From contig CAZSSA010000015.1 of NCBI GenBank assembly GCA_964609375.1, positions 1-32,108 of the forward strand: 32,108 nt of DNA. Direction: 5' to 3'. This document shows positions 22,934-30,004 of the stretch, piece by piece. The notes below the pieces were generated by a model. The model made no database searches, was not told the DNA's origin, and was given only the letters and a program-made list of their open reading frames with translations. Source of the DNA: CAZDUS01 sp964609375 (GTDB lineage Bacteria > Verrucomicrobiota > Kiritimatiellia > CAIKKV01 > CAITUY01). The stretch's first letter is position 1, and each line of letters begins with the position of its first letter. Made by a program: the position numbers and the translations under genes.

Positions 22934-24790
22934 TCAAATCCGCGGCATTGGGGATGGCGGACGGGTTCCCCCGACGCCCATGCGGATGAACTGCCGATAG
23001 AGATTGGAATAAACGCCGCGCTGGGCGAGCAGGTCGAGGTGCCGGCCTTTTTCAATGATCTTGCCGTGATCCATGACAAGGACAAGATCGGCATTACGGA
23101 CAGTGCTGAGTCGGTGGGCAATGACGAAGCAGGTTCGTCCCTTGAGGAGGGTGGCGAGCGCCTTTTGAATCCGGACTTCGGTGAGGGTGTCGATCGAACT
23201 GGTGGCCTCGTCCAGGATCAGAATGCGGGGGTTGGCAAGGAGGGCGCGGACGAAGCAGACGAGTTGGCGCTGGCCCAGCGAGATGCCGATGCCGCGTTCG
23301 CCGACGTTGGTTTGGAGACCGCCGGGGAGGGCATCGAGTAAATCCAGGCAATCCAACCGGCGGGCGGCATTGCGGATGTCGTCGTCGGTCGCCGACGGGC
23401 GGCCGAGGCGGATGTTATCCATGACGGTTCCGGTAAAGAGGAAATTCTGCTGGTGAATGATGGCCATCTGGCGGTGGAGGGAATCGCCGCGGATGGAGCG
23501 GATGGGAACACCATCGATGAGGATGTCGCCGGCGGTGGGCAGGTGGAATTTGGCAATCAGATTGGCGAGTGTGCTTTTTCCGCTGGCGGTATGACCCACG
23601 AGGGCAACGGTTTGTCCGGGTTCGACCGCGAGGTTGAGATCGTGAAGGACGGGGCGGGCAGGGTCATAGCCGAACGTCAGGTGGCGGCATTCGATGCGAC
23701 CCGCGATGGGTGGAAGGTCGCGCGCATCATCAGCGTCCTTCCATTCCGGCTGGGTATCCAGGAGGAGGAACACCCGTTCGGCGCCGGCCATGGCCATCAT
23801 GGCGTTGTTATAGAGGTTGCCCAGTTGCCTGACCCCATTCAGGAAAATACCGGAGAGGAAAAGGAACTGGATCAGGATGCCAATGGACACCGGATGTGAG
23901 GATTCGAGGACAAGGAGACCGCCGGCGAAGATCAGGAGGGCGCTGATCAATTGGGAACTGAATTCCAGGAGCGGAAGGAAAACGGCGGAGGTCCTGGCCT
24001 GGGAAAGGAGAACACGGGAGTGATCGCGGGTCAGATCCAGGAAGAGTCCGGCGTTTACCGATTGCCGCGAGAACCCCTGGGTGATGCGGATGCCGTTGAC
24101 CGACTCCGCCAGGGTGGCGGTGATGCGGCTGAAGCTTTCCTGGGAGGCACGGTTGGCATCGCTCAAGCGTGTCCGGAAGGTTCGGTTAAGGGACCAGATG
24201 ATGGGTGCCATCAGGAGGACGACCATGGACAGGCGCCAATCGATCCACAGCATCATGACGGCGGCAACCAGGGCCTGCCCCCCCTGAACACAACCCACGA
24301 ATAGGACGTCCTGTACGCCGGTGCGGACGGCGTCGACATCGGTGGCCATGCGATTGATGATGCGGCCGAGCTTCATGCGGTTAAAAAACAGCACGGGCAT
24401 GGACAGGAGATGAGAGAAGAGTTGAAGGCGGAGATCATGGATGACATTTTCGCCGATCTGGAGGGCGAGTCGGGAGCGGTAGCAGAAGCTGACCTGAGTG
24501 AAGAGGGCAAGCAGGCCAAAGCCCAGTGCTCCTTTCAAGGTTCCGTTGATATCGCCGCGGCTGACCGGGCCGTTGATGATAGCGCCGATAGACCAGCCGA
24601 GCATGGGCAACTGGACGGCACGCAGGATGACCAGGAAGGTCAGCCAGTTGCGCATGGCGGGGTACAGCCGGAGATAACCCAGCAGGCGCCGGAGCAGGGC
24701 GAGGTCGAGAGGTTTCCTGACCAGTTCATTGCTGGTTTCCGTAAGTTGAGGCTTTGTGATGGAGAGTCCCGAGGGGAGGGGTTTACTCAT
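22934..24790 (-). CDS. ABC exporter, membrane-ATPase fusion, subunit with consensus catalytic Glu
   Basis: This 618-residue half-transporter has six membrane helices (about 45-340) and a C-terminal ATPase. Walker A is GHTASGKS (399-406), the Q-loop is IHQQNFLF, Walker B ends LDEAT with catalytic E528, and H559 is in IAHR. The signature is ISLGQ (503-507) rather than LSGGQ. In heterodimeric exporters such as TM287/288 and BmrCD, one subunit carries the consensus Glu and a weakened signature, as here. The substrate is probably a drug, lipid or peptide, but is not determinable. GGGAGG lies 6-7 nt before the ATG, and the first 8 nt overlap the partner gene's end. Confidence 0.92.
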   Translation of the reverse strand: MSKPLPSGLSITKPQLTETSNELVRKPLDLALLRRLLGYLRLYPAMRNWLTFLVILRAVQLPMLGWSIGAIINGPVSRGDINGTLKGALGFGLLALFTQVSFCYRSRLALQIGENVIHDLRLQLFSHLLSMPVLFFNRMKLGRIINRMATDVDAVRTGVQDVLFVGCVQGGQALVAAVMMLWIDWRLSMVVLLMAPIIWSLNRTFRTRLSDANRASQESFSRITATLAESVNGIRITQGFSRQSVNAGLFLDLTRDHSRVLLSQARTSAVFLPLLEFSSQLISALLIFAGGLLVLESSHPVSIGILIQFLFLSGIFLNGVRQLGNLYNNAMMAMAGAERVFLLLDTQPEWKDADDARDLPPIAGRIECRHLTFGYDPARPVLHDLNLAVEPGQTVALVGHTASGKSTLANLIAKFHLPTAGDILIDGVPIRSIRGDSLHRQMAIIHQQNFLFTGTVMDNIRLGRPSATDDDIRNAARRLDCLDLLDALPGGLQTNVGERGIGISLGQRQLVCFVRALLANPRILILDEATSSIDTLTEVRIQKALATLLKGRTCFVIAHRLSTVRNADLVLVMDHGKIIEKGRHLDLLAQRGVYSNLYRQFIRMGVGGTRPPSPMPRI

Positions 24791-26696
24791 GGACGCCTCC
24801 CGTTGGAGTTGAGGGGGGGCCGCGTGGTGCAGGGGCTTTGGATGAAAGCACCTTCAGGCTTTCATCATCCACCATTTGAAGTGCCGCGAGACGCTGATAG
24901 GGGCCGCGGGTGCGGATCAGCTCCTCGTGGGTCCCGGTTTGGATGAGGCGGCCATGGTCGAGGATCAGGATTTTATCCGCCTTTTGAAGCGTGCTGATGC
25001 GATGGGCGACAATAAAAGTGGTGCGGCCTTGCATGGCGCTATCCATGGCAGCCAGGATTTCGTGTTCGGTTTGCGAGTCGATGGCGGCGGTTGGATCATC
25101 GAGCATGAGGATGGAGGGATTCAAAAGAATGGCGCGGGCAATGGCGAGGCGCTGCCGCTGGCCGCCGGAGAGATCGGCGCCGCCCTCACGCAGGATGGTG
25201 TCGTATCCTTGTGGATACTCCATGATGAAGTTGTGTGCGCCGGCAATGCGAGCGGCTTCCCGGATCGCGCCGATGTCGGCGCCGGGATTGCCGAAAGCGA
25301 TGTTGGCCGCGATGGTATTACTGAAGAGGAAACTTTCCTGAAAGACCATGGCGACACTGTGGCGCAGGTCATTGAGATCGATATCGGTGAGCTTGTGTCC
25401 GTCAATCCTGACGCAACCGTGCTGGGGGTCGTAGAACCTCGGGATAAGGCTGAGCAGAGTACTTTTTCCTGATCCGGCAGGACCGACCACGGCGATGCGC
25501 TGGCCAGCCTGGGCCTCGAAGGAAATATCCTGGAGCACCCGGAGATTGGATTCATAGCCGAAGGATACCTGTTCGAACGTCACCGCGCCGCGAACGGTGG
25601 GGAGGCGGATGGCATGGGGGGGACTTTGGATATCGACGGGGGCGTCCAGGACTTCAAATACCCGGCGGGCGGACGTCAGGCTTTCCTGTGCGCTGTTGGC
25701 GAGGTTCGCAATATTGGCGACCTGATCGGAGAATTGCTGCAGCAAGCCGGCAAAGACGACCAGGCCGGCGCCGAGAGGCAGGTCGCCGCGGATCGCCAGA
25801 TAGCCGCCATAGGCCAGGAGGATCATCAGGTTGAGTTGCGTTGAAAAGCCGATCAGGGGCGTGTAGAAACTGGTCTTGTTGAGCATCCAGCGTTTCTGGT
25901 CGCGGACATTACGATTGGCCTCGGCGAATCGGGCGGTCAGCTCAGGTTCCCGCGCGAATCCCTTGACCACGTGAATGCCTTGAATGGTCTCCGAAAGGGC
26001 GAGGATGAGGGTATCCACCAGTTCGCGATTACGCTGGTACGCGGGGCGCATGCGGTTTGAAAATCGAGAGGTCAACAGCCAGATCAGTGGAGTGGTGCTG
26101 AGGCACAGGAGGGTCAGTTTGACGTGAATACTCAGCATGTAGCATAAGTAAAACGACAGCGAGAGCAGCATGATCAGGCTTTGCATGATGACGCCATCGA
26201 TGAAGAGCCGGGTGGATTGGACGTCGCCGGTGACGCGATTGATGATCGAGCCGCTGGCATTATCATCGAAGAACCGGAAACTCAGGGACTGGAGTTTTTT
26301 GAAGACTTTTGACCGCAGGTAAACGACGATTTCCCCCTGCAGAAGGATGGCAAACTGGACGGAGAAGTTATAATTAAGCAGGGCGCGGAGGGTGGCGAAG
26401 CCAAGGATGGCCGCGGCAATGGAGGCGACGACGGCAGTGGGCGACCAGCCGGCAGGCGGGACAATCCCGAAAGGCCAGTGGGGGGGCGGTGCCGAGGGAA
26501 GGATCTGGTGCCGCAGGTAATCAATGCCCAGTCCGGTGAGCCCCAGTCCCAGCAGTCCGAGGATGAGCAAGACGATTTGCAGGCTCAATACCTTGATGCA
26601 TCCAGACTTGAATTGCCATGCCAGCCGCAACAGGCGCCTGATCAGGACGCCGGTTGGCAGCAAGGTGTCGGGGGTATGGCGGCTGTCACCTAGCAT
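24783..26696 (-). CDS. ABC exporter, membrane-ATPase fusion, subunit with degenerate Walker B
   Basis: This 637-residue half-transporter is the partner of the downstream gene. It has an N-terminal cytosolic segment, six membrane helices (about 35-345), and an ATPase with Walker A GPAGSGKS (405-412), Q453 in VFQESFLF, intact LSGGQ (509-513) and H565. The catalytic Glu after Walker B is Asp: LDDPTAAID, D533-D534. This E-to-D change is the mark of the degenerate site in heterodimeric exporters. With its partner it would form one consensus site (partner Glu plus this LSGGQ) and one degenerate site (this Asp plus partner ISLGQ). The ATG at 26696 has no obvious ribosome site. The 16 upstream bases include no strong promoter. 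A 25-residue tail is Pro-rich. Confidence 0.92.
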   Translation of the reverse strand: MLGDSRHTPDTLLPTGVLIRRLLRLAWQFKSGCIKVLSLQIVLLILGLLGLGLTGLGIDYLRHQILPSAPPPHWPFGIVPPAGWSPTAVVASIAAAILGFATLRALLNYNFSVQFAILLQGEIVVYLRSKVFKKLQSLSFRFFDDNASGSIINRVTGDVQSTRLFIDGVIMQSLIMLLSLSFYLCYMLSIHVKLTLLCLSTTPLIWLLTSRFSNRMRPAYQRNRELVDTLILALSETIQGIHVVKGFAREPELTARFAEANRNVRDQKRWMLNKTSFYTPLIGFSTQLNLMILLAYGGYLAIRGDLPLGAGLVVFAGLLQQFSDQVANIANLANSAQESLTSARRVFEVLDAPVDIQSPPHAIRLPTVRGAVTFEQVSFGYESNLRVLQDISFEAQAGQRIAVVGPAGSGKSTLLSLIPRFYDPQHGCVRIDGHKLTDIDLNDLRHSVAMVFQESFLFSNTIAANIAFGNPGADIGAIREAARIAGAHNFIMEYPQGYDTILREGGADLSGGQRQRLAIARAILLNPSILMLDDPTAAIDSQTEHEILAAMDSAMQGRTTFIVAHRISTLQKADKILILDHGRLIQTGTHEELIRTRGPYQRLAALQMVDDESLKVLSSKAPAPRGPPSTPTGGVHE

Positions 26697-26958
26697 GATG
26701 ACTTATAGCCCCCATTTGCCCGGGTTGTCGTGTGAATGCCATGAGCGTGTCCTTGCGCTGTTCCTTAATCTGATGGGTATTTACTATAGACACTGTTGTT
26801 TTTGGATGCAATCGCTGTGAACTCCATCCCGTTTTCGATGGTAGGGTTATACCCCACTGCAAGTCCGGCCGCTTTCTCGTATTGTACGGGCGAATCAATA
26901 GGGAGACAAATGGCAAGGGCAGCCTTTCTGCTTGTGTCTGATAAAAAAGGAGATGCCG
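26697..26958. promoter_or_regulatory. 262-bp divergent region before the small membrane protein operon
   Basis: This region separates the ABC exporter genes (minus) from a small-protein and two-component operon (plus). I see no convincing -35/-10 pair. An ATG at 26910 has GGGAG before it, but its frame runs through the real gene at 26959 and gives a Gly- and Cys-rich, unrecognisable product. I saw no RNA gene. Confidence 0.3.
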
Positions 26959-27099
26959 ATGTTGTGGACAGTAGCAGTGGTTCTGATTGTGCTTTGGTTG
27001 CTTGGGTTGGTCAGCAGCAATACCATGGGTGGTTTTATCCATATTCTTCTGGTGATTGCCATTATTGTGGTCTTGGTCCGGGTTATACAGGGACATTGA
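26959..27099 (+). CDS. 46-residue membrane protein, lmo0937-like (DUF5670)
   Basis: A complete small gene encodes a protein starting MLWTVAVVLIVLWLLGLVSS and ending VRVIQGH. It has two membrane helices (about 3-19 and 26-42) joined by SSNTMGG. The MLWT...LGL...GGFIHILL pattern is that of the lmo0937 family of small membrane proteins, often stress-induced. AAGGAG lies 6 nt before this ATG; an in-frame ATG at 26953 abuts the AAGGAG and is unlikely. The function of the family is unknown. It is the first gene of a run leading to a two-component system, which may sense membrane stress (inference). Confidence 0.8.
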   Translation: MLWTVAVVLIVLWLLGLVSSNTMGGFIHILLVIAIIVVLVRVIQGH

Positions 27100-27153
27100 A
27101 TGGACGGCGGGTTGGGTATTTTGAAAAACGGCATCTATCAATGGAGGTTTGAA

Positions 27154-27369
27154 ATGAGTTCACGAAAAACACTAGCCATTCTACTGATTACCATGGGCAT
27201 CGTGGTGCTTGTTTATTCCGGCATCAGCATTCGGACCAGAGGCAAACCCGTTGATATTGGCCCCCTGCATCTGGAGACGACGGAGAGACACTTCATCCCG
27301 CCGGTGGCCGGGGCGATTGCGCTTGTTGGCGGTCTTGTGTTGCTTGTTGCAGGAAGCAGGAAGGAATGA
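27154..27369 (+). CDS. 71-residue two-helix membrane protein, DUF3185-like
   Basis: This small protein has two membrane helices (about 6-22 and 47-65) separated by a polar loop with RGKPVDIGPL and ETTERHF. The start MSSRKTLAILLITMGIVVLVYSG resembles that of DUF3185-type proteins, although I cannot confirm the family. The frame is open back to 27100, but the ATG at 27154 has GGAGG 7 nt upstream. It lies 54 nt after the lmo0937-like gene and its stop overlaps the next short ORF as ATGA. Confidence 0.72.
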   Translation: MSSRKTLAILLITMGIVVLVYSGISIRTRGKPVDIGPLHLETTERHFIPPVAGAIALVGGLVLLVAGSRKE

Positions 27370-27422
27370 ACATGCATACTCCCGTTGATAAAACCGTTCC
27401 ACACAGCCGATGTGAACAATGA
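27366..27422 (+). CDS. possible 18-codon coupling ORF
   Basis: The ORF ATG AAC ATG ... CAA TGA encodes MNMHTPVDKTVPHSRCEQ. It starts on the stop of the upstream gene (ATGA at 27366-27369) and ends on the start of the next (ATGA at 27419-27422), and has GGAAGG immediately upstream. The following kinase-like gene has no ribosome site of its own, so translation could pass through this ORF. No protein function is implied, and chance is possible. Confidence 0.35.
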   Translation: MNMHTPVDKTVPHSRCEQ

Positions 27423-28138
27423 AAACCAACCGTGAGGTTGCCCAATGGGCGCGCCGATATGAGGATGCGCTGCGCTTGCATCTTACGCAAGGACAGGGAG
27501 TGAATCTGGAGTCCGCCGCACGATTGGGGCAGGCGGCGGTTGTCATGGGGCTGGAGACGCTTGATTTGGCCCAGATTCACAAGAAAGCGTTGGGGAATGT
27601 GGCGCTGCCGGAAGGGACGTCTCGTGACAGGCAAAGGATGATTGACCAGGCGAAGCGGTTCTTTACGGAGACCATTGTTCCCATTGAGAAGACTCACAAT
27701 GCGGCTATCAAGGATGTGGTTCGAGTCAATCAACTGGCCAAAATGCTGCATCGACGCACGGTTGAGTCATCGGTCTCCAGTCAGCATTTAAAGCGTGGAA
27801 TTGCGCGTCGACAGGCGGCGGAAGTGGCGCTCAGGAAAAGCGGTAAGCACCATATCCGGCTGTTGCAGGAATCTGGAAGACTGAAAAAAAGTCTACGTGA
27901 CAAGACCCGCAAGATCCTGTCGGATCAGGAAACCAAACGGCGGATGACAAGTCGCAAGTTGTATAATGAAATTGCACAAAGTCTCCTGGCGATTAATATC
28001 AGGCTGTTGGCGGTCAACCGATTAACCCGGTCCAACTCGGAACGATTCAAGAAAGAGATTGCAGAGACGCAGTCACTGGTGAATGATTCGGCTAAAAGGA
28101 TTAACCGGCTTGCCAATGAATTCATCAACCAGCATTAG
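27419..28138 (+). CDS. histidine-kinase paralogue without phosphoacceptor or ATPase domain
   Basis: This 239-residue soluble protein is a relative of the kinase that follows. Residues of about 10-95 form an RsbU-N-type domain with GLETLDLAQIHKKAL. A coiled coil (about 110-165) follows, then a HisKA_3-like dimerisation region. Where the kinase has RELHD, this has RKLYN: the phosphoacceptor His is Tyr182 and the next acidic residue is Asn183. The protein stops after the second helix and has no ATPase domain; the kinase continues with ELRPAVLDDLG at the equivalent point. It cannot autophosphorylate, but could dimerise with the kinase. The coding frame is intact, so it is not an obvious pseudogene. 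No good ribosome site precedes the ATG. Confidence 0.8.
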   Translation: MKTNREVAQWARRYEDALRLHLTQGQGVNLESAARLGQAAVVMGLETLDLAQIHKKALGNVALPEGTSRDRQRMIDQAKRFFTETIVPIEKTHNAAIKDVVRVNQLAKMLHRRTVESSVSSQHLKRGIARRQAAEVALRKSGKHHIRLLQESGRLKKSLRDKTRKILSDQETKRRMTSRKLYNEIAQSLLAINIRLLAVNRLTRSNSERFKKEIAETQSLVNDSAKRINRLANEFINQH

Positions 28139-29273
28139 GCTCGCCGCTAGCGCGATGGCGAAGCGGTATCAGTCGGCGTTGCGGCGTTATGTTGCGCAAG
28201 GTCATGCCGCCACGGGTCATGCCGCCCTGAACCTTGGCCGGCAGGCGGTGGCCATGGGGCTGGAGACGCTCGATTTGGCTTTGATTCATGAACAGGCGTT
28301 GGTTGTCCAGGTGCTGTCAATGGAGCCCTCTCCTGCGCGCGACGAGGTTGTCAGTCGGTCAAGGATGTTTTTTGCCGAGGCCATTGTTCCGCTGGAGGAA
28401 ACGCATCGTTTGGCATTGGAGGCCAATGTTCACCTGAGTCGGCTGAATGTGGGATTGAGCCGGCGCACGCAGGATCTGGTTGTTTCCAATCGACGGTTAA
28501 AAAAAGAGATTCGCCGGCGTGAGATGGCGGAGGAAACCCTGCGGAAAAGCGAACAGAACACGCAGCGGTTGTTGGAACGATCACGGCTTCTTCATGAGGA
28601 GTTGCGGTGTCTTTCGCGGCGGGTTTTGCTGGTGCAGGAGGAGGAGCGGAAACGGATCAGCCGCGAGTTGCATGATGTGATTGCCCAGATGCTCACGGGC
28701 ATCAATGTCCGGCTGGCAACGTTGAAAAAGGCATCGGCGCAAAACAGCAGTGGCATGAGCCGGCAGATATCACGAACGCAACGGCTCATCGAGAAATCGG
28801 TGGATAATGTTCATCGATTTGCCCGTGAATTAAGGCCGGCGGTATTGGACGATTTGGGGTTGATTCCCGCCTTGCATGCGTTCCTGAAAAGCTACGGCAA
28901 GGACAAGGGTATTCATGTGAGTTTGACGGCGTGTGCCGAGGTGGAGGCCCTGAGTGCCGCCAAGCGCGTGGCGCTTTACCGGGTCGCCCACGAGGCGCTG
29001 ACCAACGTGGCCCGTCATGCGAGGGCTGAACGGGTGAAAGTGACCATTAGGAAATTGCCGACGGTTGTTTGCATGGACATCAGCGACAATGGGAGAGGGT
29101 TTGATGTGGAGCATGCGCTGATGACCACTCGATGCAGGCGGTTGGGGCTTCTGGGGATGAGGGAAAGGGTGGAAATGCTTGGCGGCAAGTTTGCCGTTGA
29201 GTCTGCACCCGGGAAAGGCACGACGATACATGCGCAAATTCCGTTTAGCAGCGGAACCAAGGGGAGTGCTTGA
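28116..29273 (+). CDS. NarL-type sensor histidine kinase with RsbU-N domain
   Basis: This 385-residue soluble kinase has an RsbU-N-type helical domain (about 15-95, with GLETLDLALIHEQAL), a coiled coil, and a HisKA_3 domain with H186 in RELHDVIAQ. A C-terminal ATPase domain follows, with the N box HEALTNVARHA, the G1 box DNGRGFD and LGLLGMRERV. It lacks membrane segments, so it senses a cytoplasmic signal or a partner protein. It should phosphorylate the response regulator encoded next. Start choice is uncertain: ATG 28116 overlaps the previous gene by 23 nt and best matches the paralogue; ATG 28155 and an open frame from 28083 are alternatives. None has a strong ribosome site. Confidence 0.9.
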   Translation: MNSSTSIRLAASAMAKRYQSALRRYVAQGHAATGHAALNLGRQAVAMGLETLDLALIHEQALVVQVLSMEPSPARDEVVSRSRMFFAEAIVPLEETHRLALEANVHLSRLNVGLSRRTQDLVVSNRRLKKEIRRREMAEETLRKSEQNTQRLLERSRLLHEELRCLSRRVLLVQEEERKRISRELHDVIAQMLTGINVRLATLKKASAQNSSGMSRQISRTQRLIEKSVDNVHRFARELRPAVLDDLGLIPALHAFLKSYGKDKGIHVSLTACAEVEALSAAKRVALYRVAHEALTNVARHARAERVKVTIRKLPTVVCMDISDNGRGFDVEHALMTTRCRRLGLLGMRERVEMLGGKFAVESAPGKGTTIHAQIPFSSGTKGSA

Positions 29274-29275
29274 TC

Positions 29276-30004
29276 ATGAAGAACGCCAGAATAAAAACGG
29301 AATCCATCCCTGCTCCGCCGGTGGCTAAAAAACGGATTTCCGTTTTTTTGGCCGAAGACCACCTGGTTGTCCGGGAGGGATTGAAGAAGCTGCTTGAGTC
29401 TGAGGCGGACATGGAGGTTATTGGAGACGCGAGTGATGGCCGCCAAGCCGTCGCCTTGATTCATAAGCTTCGTCCGGATGTGATTGTGATGGATATTGCC
29501 ATGCCATTGCTCAACGGGATGGAGGCTACCCGCCAGATTATCCAATCCATGCCCGACGCGAAGATCCTCGTTCTTTCGGCTCATAGCGATGATGCCTATA
29601 TTGAGCGGATGACGTCGTTAGGGGCGATGGGATACCTTCTCAAGCAAACGTCGGCGCATTTCCTGGCGGAGGCCGTGCGGGAAGTCATGCGAGGAAACAC
29701 CTTTTTCAGTCCCTCCGTGGCCAAGAAGCTTGGGCAGCAGAAGCGGAAAGCCATTGACCGGAAGGGGGCGAAGAAGGCGGCGGTCATGAGCTTGAGTTCG
29801 CGCGAGTTAGAAGTCCTGCAACTGATTGCCGAGGGGAACGCCAACAAGCAAATCGCGTCCGAGCTTGGCATTAGTATCAAGACCGTCGAGAAGCACCGGG
29901 ACCATCTCATGCAGAAACTCGACATCCATGATACGGCGGGGCTTACCCGGTATGCCATCACGACAGGGGTTGTCGAATGTGACGTTCAGTTGACTATCAT
30001 TTAG
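29276..30004 (+). CDS. NarL/FixJ-type response regulator
   Basis: This 242-residue protein has a receiver domain (about 18-135) with acidic pair AEDH, phosphoacceptor D73 in VMDIAMP, the conserved Ser in LVLSAH and Lys in LLKQT. A linker rich in Lys precedes a LuxR-type DNA-binding domain (about 170-230, LSSRELEVLQLIAEG and SIKTVEKHRDHLMQKL). It is the partner of the kinase, whose stop lies just before. The ATG at 29276 is preferred to TTG 29270 because GGGGAG has 9-nt spacing to it. The last 8 nt overlap the end of the convergent gene. Confidence 0.94.
   Translation: MKNARIKTESIPAPPVAKKRISVFLAEDHLVVREGLKKLLESEADMEVIGDASDGRQAVALIHKLRPDVIVMDIAMPLLNGMEATRQIIQSMPDAKILVLSAHSDDAYIERMTSLGAMGYLLKQTSAHFLAEAVREVMRGNTFFSPSVAKKLGQQKRKAIDRKGAKKAAVMSLSSRELEVLQLIAEGNANKQIASELGISIKTVEKHRDHLMQKLDIHDTAGLTRYAITTGVVECDVQLTII

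Noticed and set aside
26796..27152. Plus-strand open frame overlapping the lmo0937-like gene
   Set aside because: It is in another frame, has no recognisable protein, and its good ribosome site (GGGAG before 26910) precedes a Gly/Cys-rich product. The hydrophobic frame at 26959 is the better gene.
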